This document shows positions 7,805 to 14,838 of a stretch of 36,156 nucleotides of DNA, piece by piece. The position numbers and the translations under genes are program-made. How positions within the stretch are numbered: position 1 is the stretch's first letter; each line of letters starts with the position of its first letter. Under the pieces are notes generated by a model. The model worked only from the letters and a program-made list of their open reading frames with translations, searched no databases and had not been told where the DNA came from. The DNA comes from an uncultured Collinsella sp. (GTDB lineage: Bacteria > Actinomycetota > Coriobacteriia > Coriobacteriales > Coriobacteriaceae). Location: positions 1-36,156 of the forward strand of contig CABSYW010000027.1 in NCBI GenBank assembly GCA_902482035.1. The letters run 5' to 3'.

Positions 7805-7839
7805 ATGTCTAGGAAGTTCTTTTTAGAGGAGGAAATGTA

Positions 7840-9729
7840 ATGAACGGAGTTTTGCTCATGGTTGTGGCCGCGGCGGTGCTCGCCTGTGGCTATCTGGGCT
7901 ACGGCCGCTGGCTGGCCAGCAAGTGGGGCGTTGACAAAGAGGCCCTCACGCCGGCCAAGCGCATGAAGGACGGCAAGAGCTTCTCGCCCGTCTCCGCCTT
8001 TACCGCGTTCTCGCACCAGTTCAGCTCGATCTGCGGTGCTGGCCCTGTCACGGGTACGATCGTCGCCATGGCCTTTGGCTGGCTGCCCGTCGTGCTCTGG
8101 GTCCTCGTCGGCGGCATCTTCTTTGGCGCCGTCCACGACTTTGGTGCTCTGTACGCTTCGATGAAGAACAACGGCAAGTCCCTGGCCCAGCTCATCGAGA
8201 AATACATCGGCAAGACCGGCCGTCGCCTGTTCCTGCTGTTCTGCTGGCTGTTCTGCATCATCGTCATCGCCGCTTTCACCGACATGGTCTGCAAGACGTT
8301 CATGTTCACCTCGGTCGTTGACGCTTCTGGCGCTGCCACCGGTGCTATCGACTTCACCAAGTCCTATGCCGCCGGCTGCGCTGGTACCATCTCCATCCTG
8401 TTCACCTTCGTCGCTATCGCCTTTGGTTGGGCCCAGAAGAAGTTCAACCTCACCGGCGCTGCCGAGTTTGTCACTGGCGTGGTGCTCATGGTTCTCATGT
8501 TTGCCGTCGGCATGCAGTTCCCGGTCTACCTGGACAAGTTCCAGTGGTTCGCCGTTGTCATGGTCTACCTGGTCTTTGCTGGCGCCATGCCCATCCAGAT
8601 GCTCAAGACCCCTCGCGACTACCTCACTTCCATCATGATGATCGTCATGATCGCCTGCGCTGTCCTCGGTATCGTCGTCCTGGGTGTTAACGGCCAGGCC
8701 ACCATCACCGCTCCGGCCTTTACCGGCTTCTCCAGCGCTTCTGGCATGATGTTCCCGGTCCTGTTTGTTTCCGTTGCCTGCGGTGCCCTCTCCGGCTTCC
8801 ACAGCCTCGTTTCTTCTGGTACCTCCTCCAAGCAGGTCGAGAAGGAGCAGGACGCCGTCAAGGTCGGTTATGGCGCCATGATCGTCGAGTCCTTCGTCGG
8901 CATCCTTGCCATCATCGTCGCCGGCATCATGTTCTCCGATATGAACACCGCCGGCACTGGTGCCCTCAACGCCGGCGTCGCTTCCACCCCGTTCCAGATC
9001 TTCGCCGCTGGTATCTCCCGCGGTATGCAGGCCTTCGGTGTTGACGGCACGCTCGCTACCGTCTTCATGACTATGAACGTCTCCGCTCTGGCCCTGACCT
9101 CGCTCGACGCCGTCGCCCGCATCGCCCGCACCTCGTTCTCCGAGTTCTTTGCCCAGACCAACGATGCTCTGGCCATCGAGTCCAAGGCCGGCTATATGAA
9201 GGTCCTCGGCAACCCCTGGTTCGCCACGGTCGTTACCCTGCTTCCCGGTCTCGCCCTCGCTTTTGGTGGCTATGCCAACATCTGGCCGCTCTTTGGTGCT
9301 TCCAACCAGCTGCTCGGCGGTATGACCATGATCACCCTCGCCGTGTTCTGCAAGTGCACCGGTCGCAAGGGCTGGATGCTCTACGTGCCCGTCGCCTTCC
9401 TGCTCTGCTGCACCTTCACCTCGCTGGTCCAGAGCGCCATGGGCTGCATGACCGCCGTCCAGGCCTACGGTTTCTTCGGTACCATCCCGGCTACCGCCAC
9501 CACGGCCGCCGTCTCCGTCGCCGCCACCAAGGGCCTGCAGCTCGTCTTTGCCGTCCTGCTGATGGTCCTGGGCCTCATCGTCGCCGTCAACTGCCTCAAG
9601 GAGTTCTTCGGCAAGGAGGCTGGCTCCATGCCTGATGAGGAGCCCGAGTGGTCCGAGATGGGCAAGGCCGAGTACGGTCGCGCCGCTGCCGCTGAAGCTC
9701 CTGCCGACGCCGAGGCCGCTAAGGCCTAG
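7840..9729 (+). CDS. cstA: CstA-family carbon starvation / pyruvate (or peptide) transporter
   Basis: Integral membrane permease of 629 residues, hydrophobic almost throughout. The start has the family pattern (YGRWLASKWGVDK, then the SAFTAFSHQFSSICGAGPVTG stretch near residue 50), followed by GGIFFGAVHDFGALYASMKN. E. coli CstA and BtsT take up pyruvate, and CstA has also been linked to peptide use; the substrate here is not decided by sequence. The C-terminal 40 residues are polar and Ala/Glu-rich. AGAGGAGG lies before the ATG. The gene is monocistronic, between its own leader terminator and the terminator at 9769. Codons are strongly biased to C-ending forms, more than in the operon upstream, as in highly expressed genes. 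Confidence 0.9.
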   Translation: MNGVLLMVVAAAVLACGYLGYGRWLASKWGVDKEALTPAKRMKDGKSFSPVSAFTAFSHQFSSICGAGPVTGTIVAMAFGWLPVVLWVLVGGIFFGAVHDFGALYASMKNNGKSLAQLIEKYIGKTGRRLFLLFCWLFCIIVIAAFTDMVCKTFMFTSVVDASGAATGAIDFTKSYAAGCAGTISILFTFVAIAFGWAQKKFNLTGAAEFVTGVVLMVLMFAVGMQFPVYLDKFQWFAVVMVYLVFAGAMPIQMLKTPRDYLTSIMMIVMIACAVLGIVVLGVNGQATITAPAFTGFSSASGMMFPVLFVSVACGALSGFHSLVSSGTSSKQVEKEQDAVKVGYGAMIVESFVGILAIIVAGIMFSDMNTAGTGALNAGVASTPFQIFAAGISRGMQAFGVDGTLATVFMTMNVSALALTSLDAVARIARTSFSEFFAQTNDALAIESKAGYMKVLGNPWFATVVTLLPGLALAFGGYANIWPLFGASNQLLGGMTMITLAVFCKCTGRKGWMLYVPVAFLLCCTFTSLVQSAMGCMTAVQAYGFFGTIPATATTAAVSVAATKGLQLVFAVLLMVLGLIVAVNCLKEFFGKEAGSMPDEEPEWSEMGKAEYGRAAAAEAPADAEAAKA

Positions 9730-9768
9730 TCGGTCGGACGGGTTGAATCTCCCGTCTATTTGACTCGG

Positions 9769-9810
9769 AAAGACCGGGTCCGCAATCAAGCGGACCCGGT
9801 CTTTTTTCTT
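9769..9810 (+). terminator. Intrinsic terminator after the cstA-type gene
   Basis: AAAGACCGGGTCCG (9769-9782) pairs with CGGACCCGGTCTTT (9791-9804), and a T-rich tail follows. Confidence 0.92.
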
Positions 9811-9912
9811 GTGAGAACAGGTGGTGCAAGGGCGTTCTCGCAGATGTTTTGCGTGGATAGGCTCGTGCGTTGTACCATATGGACGTATATGTGTGCATAT
9901 GAAAGGGGCCCC

Positions 9913-12087
9913 GTGGCCAAGACGGTATATTCCGATAATCAAAACAATGTCGATGCCCTGGCTGAGCGTCTGAGCAGCCAGACGTCGCTTTCTGCCGAGC
10001 GCGCCAAGCTGGTTGCCTACGACCTGCTCTGCCGCAAGGCGCTCAAGATTAAGTCGAGCGCGCTGGCGCAGATTTTCCGCTCCGTCGATAAGGAGTGCGA
10101 CACCAAGGCGATGCGCGATGAGCTTATCGCGGCAAATATCGTGACCAAGATCGAGGGTAGTGGCATTAACGGGCGCCCGGCGTTCTATACCATCAATGCC
10201 GAGATCCGCGATGCCCAGGTGCAACCTGCCGAGTCCGTCGAAGATTTTGTCGTCGAGGATTCCGCTGACGTGCCTGCTGTGGAAGAAGTTGCTCCGCGTG
10301 AGCATGTCGATACCGATGAGTTGCTCGATGAGAACGTTGTGCGTGCCTTTACGGCCAAGGCAGGACGCGGCGGTTTTGGCGGGGGCGGCAAGCGCGATGC
10401 ACAGCGCCGCGCCCAGCAGGAGCGCTTCCGTCGCGCCGTTGCTCGAAAGGGCGAGACGGATGCCGAGGCTGTTGAGACCGAGGTTGCTGCCGAGTCGCAG
10501 AAGCCCGCGAAGGAGCAAAAGCCCGTGGAGGCCCAAGAGCCCAAGCGCCGCCGCGGTGCTCACTTTAAGGCTGCACAGCAGGGTGCCGCGCGTGAGGTCG
10601 AAGAGTCTTCTGAGGTTGCAGACGATGTTGAGGAGTCTGCCAAGAAGGCTCCGGGTTCGTGTCGTCCCGGCCGCGGTTTTGCGGGACGCGCGTATCCCGT
10701 AAAGCGTCAGGAGAAGGGCGAGTCGGTTTCAACCACCCAGGACGAGAAGGCCGTTGAGCCGGCGGCTCGCGAGCAAAAGCCTGTTGAGCCGCAGCTTGAG
10801 GCTGATGCCGAGGCCAAGGGCCAGCAGCCTACTGATGAGCAGACGGAGCGGGGCGCGTCGAGCAAGCCTCGCCGCCGTCGCCATCGTGGGGGCCGCAGTT
10901 CCCATGCCGAGACTGCAGCCGAGAGGACCACGCCGCAGGACGAGGATGCGAAGGCCGAGGTTTCTTCGGGGCAGCCTAAGCGCCAGCCGGCGAAGGAGAG
11001 CAAGTCCGATCGTCCGCAGAAGCAGGCGTCTATGCCGAAGCGCGAGCGCAATTCCCAAGGCGATTCTAAACGCAAGTCTCAGAAGAAGCCGGAGTCTTCC
11101 GCAGCAGGTACTGCTGCCCAGCAGCCCAAGTCGGCCGTTCGCGGTGAGGTATCGGCGTTCGCCCTTGCCCGCGTTTTAGGCAGGCAGCTGCTCAAGGTTG
11201 TCCCTACGCCTACGGCGCTCTCTAAGATCAAGGAGCAGCAGACACAGATCGTAAAGGTCGAGGGCAAGGACGGCAAAAAGGCTCCGCAGCGCACTCAGCA
11301 CAACGAGATGTCCAACCGCAAGATTGCCGAGGAAATCGCAATCATCCAGGCTTGGATCGAGCAGAACCGAGGTGCCGATACGCCGGTTGCCTCGCGCCGC
11401 CAGCGTGCCTACCAGATCTTTAACGACGAGAAGGCTTTTGACGGCAAGCACGGTGAGCGCCTGATAAGGCGCATGACCGAAAAGGGCATCAGCATGCAGG
11501 CGATCAAGGTCGCCCCCAATCGCCCCGTGCACTTTACGGGCTTCTTTACGCTGGGCGCCGACAAGCCGTTCATTATGGTCGAAAACCTGGACACCTACGA
11601 CGAGATCGTCAAGCTGCTGCGTGGCCGCAAGCACGCCAAGCTCTTTGGCATCAAGGTGGGCGGCGTGATTTTTGGCGGCGGATGCAAGGCGAGCGTCTCG
11701 CATGCCCTGGACGATTATCTGGCCGAGATTGGCTATCGCTTTAACTACGTCTACTACGTAGGCGATATCGATCGCGAGGGCGCGCGCATCGTCGAACAGG
11801 CTCGCAATGCCAATGTGGTTGAGATTCGCCTGCATGCCGGCATGTACCGCGCCATGCTCGCCGAGCATAAGCGTCGCGTGAAGGCCGGCGGCGAGTGCGA
11901 GCCCGCGGCTGCCAACCAGGGCGTGCCACAGAACCTGGCAGCGACGATCAAGGATCTGCCCATGGTTACGCGCGTGCAGTTCCGCAACGTGCTACGTGAA
12001 GGCGGGCGCATTCCGCAGGAGATCCTGATGACCGCAGACTATCGGGATGGCGACTCGGGAAGCTTCGACCGCATGCTGAACAATTAG
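9913..12087 (+). CDS. Orphan JetD-like (DUF2220) TOPRIM protein with long disordered middle region
   Basis: About 724 residues. GTG at 9913 is chosen because AAAGGGG at 9902-9908 precedes it; the upstream part of the open frame overlaps the cstA terminator. Residues 1-95 look like a small helical, possibly winged-helix, domain (LVAYDLLCRKALKI, GRPAFYTINAEI). Residues about 120-415 are low-complexity, rich in Ala, Glu, Lys, Arg, Pro and Gln. The C-terminal part resembles the DUF2220 half of Wadjet JetD: RAYQIFNDEKAFDG near 498, the TOPRIM glutamate in IMVENLDTY near 555, GGVIFGGGCKASV, and the DxD motif YVGDIDREGARIVEQA near 616. JetD is a topoisomerase VI A-like DNA nuclease working with the SMC-type complex JetABC; no such genes flank this one. 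Function is therefore unknown; metal-dependent DNA cleavage is an inference from the motifs. Confidence 0.75.
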   Translation: MAKTVYSDNQNNVDALAERLSSQTSLSAERAKLVAYDLLCRKALKIKSSALAQIFRSVDKECDTKAMRDELIAANIVTKIEGSGINGRPAFYTINAEIRDAQVQPAESVEDFVVEDSADVPAVEEVAPREHVDTDELLDENVVRAFTAKAGRGGFGGGGKRDAQRRAQQERFRRAVARKGETDAEAVETEVAAESQKPAKEQKPVEAQEPKRRRGAHFKAAQQGAAREVEESSEVADDVEESAKKAPGSCRPGRGFAGRAYPVKRQEKGESVSTTQDEKAVEPAAREQKPVEPQLEADAEAKGQQPTDEQTERGASSKPRRRRHRGGRSSHAETAAERTTPQDEDAKAEVSSGQPKRQPAKESKSDRPQKQASMPKRERNSQGDSKRKSQKKPESSAAGTAAQQPKSAVRGEVSAFALARVLGRQLLKVVPTPTALSKIKEQQTQIVKVEGKDGKKAPQRTQHNEMSNRKIAEEIAIIQAWIEQNRGADTPVASRRQRAYQIFNDEKAFDGKHGERLIRRMTEKGISMQAIKVAPNRPVHFTGFFTLGADKPFIMVENLDTYDEIVKLLRGRKHAKLFGIKVGGVIFGGGCKASVSHALDDYLAEIGYRFNYVYYVGDIDREGARIVEQARNANVVEIRLHAGMYRAMLAEHKRRVKAGGECEPAAANQGVPQNLAATIKDLPMVTRVQFRNVLREGGRIPQEILMTADYRDGDSGSFDRMLNN

Positions 12088-12089
12088 CT

Positions 12090-12118
12090 CCGCCGTTCTA
12101 CCGAACGGCGGCCTTCTT
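12090..12118 (+). terminator. Probable terminator after the JetD-like gene
   Basis: CCGCCGTTC (12090-12098) pairs with GAACGGCGG (12103-12111) around TACC; the tail CCTTCTT is only moderately T-rich. It begins 3 bases after the stop codon. Confidence 0.65.
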
Positions 12119-12126
12119 GACGCTGC

Positions 12127-12226
12127 GAGGGGCCCTGGCACGGCAATCTGACGTTCAACTTCGGCGGCGCGACCAGAAGGTCAGCGCCGCCTTGTTTCAC
12201 GTCACCTTGCCATACCAGGGCCCCTC
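12127..12226. repeat. Long nested hairpin (about 100 bases)
   Basis: GAGGGGCCCTGG at 12127-12138 pairs with CCAGGGCCCCTC at 12215-12226, with further imperfect pairing inward (GGCAA with TTGCC, TGACG with CGTCA). Inside, GGCGGCGC pairs with GCGCCGCC and itself encloses GACC AGAA GGTC. Its architecture, GC-rich outer arms around a nested inner stem, resembles the repeat copies A-C, but the core sequence is different. Confidence 0.7.
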
Positions 12227-12251
12227 TCGCTGTCACGTCCAAAACATCGAG

Positions 12252-12300
12252 GTTAAGTGGCCTCCTGTTCGTGCGGAACTCGCGATAAACCTAAGCCGGT
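12252..12300 (+). repeat. Half copy of the nested-hairpin repeat (copy D)
   Basis: The right half of the repeat core is present: GTTAAGTGGCC of the inner stem, CTGTTC, then the invariant GTGCGGAACTCGCGAT at 12271-12286 and AAACC. The left half and the matching outer arm are missing; the 100-base hairpin at 12127-12226 stands there instead. It looks like a decayed or interrupted copy. Confidence 0.75.
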
Positions 12301-12541
12301 GTCCCCGCTCTCCCGGGGCCTGTGGTTACCTGGTTGTTGCATGCGGCTCGCTTTTCGGAATTGGGCTGATATTTCAAGATGTAAGGCGCTCTTGGTCCTA
12401 ATGGGCTTGGGGCGCCTGTCTTTTAAAGGCAGATTTTTCTCGTGTTGGACGAGAAGTTGTGTTGCCTTGCGGGTTCGAATCCCTCCGCTTGCCCACAAGA
12501 AAGCGCCCTGGGCCGTTATGGGCTCAGGGCGCTCAATTTTA
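12301..12541. other. Non-coding stretch with a tRNA-like 3' fragment and a hairpin
   Basis: No protein gene is supported here. AGGCGCTC (12383-12390) can pair with GGGCGCCT (12410-12417), followed by GTCTTTT, a possible terminator. Downstream, GCGGGTTCGAATCCCTCCGC at about 12469-12488 looks like a tRNA T-arm with its TTCGAAT loop, ending near TTGCCCA at 12494. A matching 5' acceptor strand (GGGCAAG) is not present; GGGCTTG at 12403 pairs only imperfectly. It may be a decayed tRNA or an integration scar beside tRNA-Gln. Confidence 0.3.
12502..12540. terminator. Bidirectional hairpin terminator next to tRNA-Gln
   Basis: AGCGCCCTGGGCC (12502-12514) pairs with GGCTCAGGGCGCT (12521-12533), 13 bp with one G-T pair. 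The + side tail is CAATTTT; the - side tail is TTCTTGT. For tRNA-Gln on the - strand it lies directly downstream of the CCA end. Confidence 0.75.
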
Positions 12542-12542
12542 A

Positions 12543-12617
12543 TGGCTGGGACGGAGGGATTCGAACCCCCAACAGCCGGCACCAAAAACCGGAGTTCTAC
12601 CGTTGAACTACGTCCCA
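12543..12617 (-). tRNA. tRNA-Gln (anticodon UUG)
   Basis: Read on the - strand, the acceptor arm TGGGACG pairs with CGTCCCA. The anticodon stem CCGGT / GCCGG encloses the loop TTTTGGT with anticodon TTG, and the T-arm loop is TTCGAAT. The discriminator is G and the CCA end is encoded in the DNA at 12543-12545. Length with CCA is 75 bases. Confidence 0.95.
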
Positions 12618-12655
12618 ATGTGTGGTGTTGCCCAAAAGCAACTCGTTTAGTTTAC

Positions 12656-13561
12656 CTAATCTGCGAGGGCATCGCAAACGCCGTCGAGCAGGCGTACGGC
12701 GAGTGTCTGCGCGTCGCTGGCCGTGAAGGTGCCGTTGTAGCGCGTCATGCCCGTGAGCTCAATGCGAATGCGTGCCGGCTTCTGCTGCGCGGCGACATTG
12801 GCAGTGCGGATGCGCTGGGCCAGGTTGTGGCACTCGGCGAGGGCGATCGTGGCGCGCGGCGCTGCATCTGCGGGCAGCTCGTCGCTTGCGATCTCGAGCA
12901 CTAGGTCAACGTCGGTTGGGACCTCGGAGTCGCAGAGCATCATGCCGCTGTTGTCGGTCGTTGCCGTGGCGATATTCCACATGCGCGACGCAACGCTGCG
13001 TGCGATGGGGTCCTCGCCGATAACGGCAATCTGGAAGCGCTCGAGCACGTTGGCGGCGCGAGCAAAACCGATACGGGACTCGGCTTCGGTGACCGAGGGC
13101 TTGCCCTCCCACACATGGTGCAGGCGGTTGATGTAGGCGTAGGTGTCCTGGAAGGCCATGCCGTCGGCAAACAGGCCGACATTTTCCTGGAACTGCTGCA
13201 GGGCGGCCTCGGTATGCGGACCAAAGTAGCCGTCGTCTTCGCCACAGGCAAAGCCCAAAACGTTGAGAGCGCGCTGCAGGGCCTGCACATCGGCGCCATG
13301 GAAATTGGGCATGCGCAGATAGAGAGTGCGGTCGCCCAGCTTATACGAAGCGTCTACAAGGGCGCTCCAGCAGGGGATATCGACGGCATGACCGGCAGCA
13401 AGGCCGCTGTCGAGCCTGAAGGTGCTGACGGCCTGCTCAGTGGTGGCTCCAAAGTACTTGTCGGTGACTTCGGCGGCATCAATCGTGTAGCCGAGCTGCA
13501 GGAGACGAGACTGCACGTCTTCGACGGCTGCTCCTTGCATGCCCGTTGTAATAGGTTCCAT
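12656..13561 (-). CDS. Protein with two peptidoglycan-binding (PGBD) repeats and an unrecognised C-terminal domain
   Basis: 301 residues without a signal peptide or membrane segment. Two PG_binding_1-type repeats are visible: GMQGAAVEDVQSRLLQLGY with YFGATTEQAVSTF at about residues 7-48, and HGADVQALQRALNVLGFACG with YFGPHTEAALQQFQ at about 88-125. The last 140 residues are not recognised; no zinc-amidase or other catalytic motif can be seen. The mycobacterial regulator CwlM is a cytoplasmic protein with paired PGBD-like repeats before an amidase-like domain, so a cytoplasmic regulatory role is conceivable here, but this is only an analogy. AAAGGGG lies before the ATG. It is followed on the - strand by tRNA-Gln. 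Confidence 0.7.
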   Translation of the reverse strand: MEPITTGMQGAAVEDVQSRLLQLGYTIDAAEVTDKYFGATTEQAVSTFRLDSGLAAGHAVDIPCWSALVDASYKLGDRTLYLRMPNFHGADVQALQRALNVLGFACGEDDGYFGPHTEAALQQFQENVGLFADGMAFQDTYAYINRLHHVWEGKPSVTEAESRIGFARAANVLERFQIAVIGEDPIARSVASRMWNIATATTDNSGMMLCDSEVPTDVDLVLEIASDELPADAAPRATIALAECHNLAQRIRTANVAAQQKPARIRIELTGMTRYNGTFTASDAQTLAVRLLDGVCDALAD

Positions 13562-13699
13562 GAACGAACCCCTTTCGGCGTACCATTCGTACTATTTGAG
13601 CGTCTGTCGGATAGACAACGCAAAGGGATGCATAAACATGCACTCAACAGTGTAGCAAGTTGTGCCTAAATACGCTGCTGACAGGTTTTATAACCCCCG

Positions 13700-14764
13700 T
13701 TAGTTAAGGCGCTCCACAAAGAAATCTGCCATGGAGAGGAACAGCTCGCGTGCGTGCGGATCAAGCTCAACGTTCTCGATGGCCGCTTTGGCCTTAGCGG
13801 TCAGGTCGAGCGCGTAAGTGTGGGCGTAATCGATGGAGCCGGTCTCCTGGAAGATCTCCACGGCGCGTGCGAGCTGCGCGGGATCATCGGTGCCTGAGGA
13901 AAGAATCGCCTCGACCTCGTCGTGGTGGCGCTCATCAGAGAGGGCGTGTACGGCGACAAGCGTGCGCTTGCCCTCGGTGATGTCGGTGCGGAAGTCCTTG
14001 TTGGCGGCTTCCTTAGTGCCGACAAGGTTGAGCAGGTCGTCCTGAATCTGAAAGGCGAGGCCTGTGTGTAGGCCAAAGGCGCGCAGCGCTTCGATTTGCT
14101 CATCGCTGCCGCCGCCGATAATGGCTCCGGTGGCAAGCGGCGTGGCTCCGCTGTAAAACGCGGTCTTGTGCGTCGCCATGTCCAGGTAGTCATCAACCGA
14201 GATATCAAAGCGCCCGTCACGGACCCAACCCAGGTCGAGCGCTTGACCCTCGATGGTACGGACGATCATCTCGGTAAGCTCGTGGAGCACGCGCAGCTTC
14301 ACGTCGGACTCCAGCGTGGGGTCGTCGAGAACCGTCTTGGTGACCATGGTGAGCGCCAGGTCGCCACAATTGATGGCAAGCCCCGTGCCCTCGGTAAGGT
14401 GCATGCAGGGCTTGCCTCGACGAAGCTGTCCATTGTCGGCGATGTCGTCGTGGATCAACGCGCCCGACTGGAAATGTTCGATGGCTGCCGCGGCACTGCG
14501 GGCGCTCTCAAAGCTACCGCCCACTGCGGTTGCGGCGAGCATGCAGATAAGCGGGCGGTGGCGCTTGCCGGCGTTGGCCGTAAAAGCCGAGAGCGGCGCG
14601 TACAGGTAGCGCTCGATATCGGTAGAGGTCGCCTGTCCGTCAAAGAACGTGGCCAGATAGTCGTTAATCTGGTCAAAGTGCTGGGCTAAAAAGCTGGTAA
14701 ACGGACTGGACACGGGTTCTCGCATTCTTTCTGAGGTTGCATTGGTGCAATATGCAGACAACAT
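13700..14764 (-). CDS. Polyprenyl (E-type prenyl diphosphate) synthase
   Basis: Condenses isopentenyl diphosphate with allylic diphosphates to make longer prenyl chains for quinones or cell-wall lipid carriers. The first Asp-rich motif is LIHDDIADN near residue 110; the second is FQIQDDLLN near 240, where the last Asp of the usual DDxxD is Asn. Other family features are GKRHRP near 65 and KTAFYSGATPLATGA. Product chain length cannot be read safely. The start is uncertain: the open frame begins with ATG at 14764, but an internal ATG at 14725 or the GTG shortly after it could be used, and none has a good ribosome binding site. The 138 bases between it and the PGBD gene hold nothing notable. Confidence 0.9.
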   Translation of the reverse strand: MLSAYCTNATSERMREPVSSPFTSFLAQHFDQINDYLATFFDGQATSTDIERYLYAPLSAFTANAGKRHRPLICMLAATAVGGSFESARSAAAAIEHFQSGALIHDDIADNGQLRRGKPCMHLTEGTGLAINCGDLALTMVTKTVLDDPTLESDVKLRVLHELTEMIVRTIEGQALDLGWVRDGRFDISVDDYLDMATHKTAFYSGATPLATGAIIGGGSDEQIEALRAFGLHTGLAFQIQDDLLNLVGTKEAANKDFRTDITEGKRTLVAVHALSDERHHDEVEAILSSGTDDPAQLARAVEIFQETGSIDYAHTYALDLTAKAKAAIENVELDPHARELFLSMADFFVERLN

Positions 14765-14838
14765 ATTGCCACATCAGGGCGTTTGGCGCGGCAGTTTTGG
14801 CGATTTAGGACAACGGGCGTGCGTTTGATGGAGCGCGC

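Noticed and set aside
7599..7839. A T-box riboswitch in the cstA leader
   Set aside because: The conserved T-box sequence that pairs with the tRNA acceptor end (TGGNACCGCG type) is not present.
7681..10563. A 960-codon open frame on the - strand across cstA and the next gene
   Set aside because: It is antisense to a clear transporter gene; the composition is an Asp/Gly/Glu-rich shadow of C-ending codons, and it crosses a terminator.
9913..12087. A complete Wadjet defence system
   Set aside because: Only a JetD-like C-terminal domain is present; no jetA, jetB or jetC genes occur on either side.
12416..12432. Anticodon-like stem-loop CTGTC TTTTAAA GGCAG suggesting a tRNA that reads UAA
   Set aside because: No D-arm or acceptor stem fits around it, and the distance to the T-arm is too long; the pairing is better explained as the tail of a terminator hairpin.
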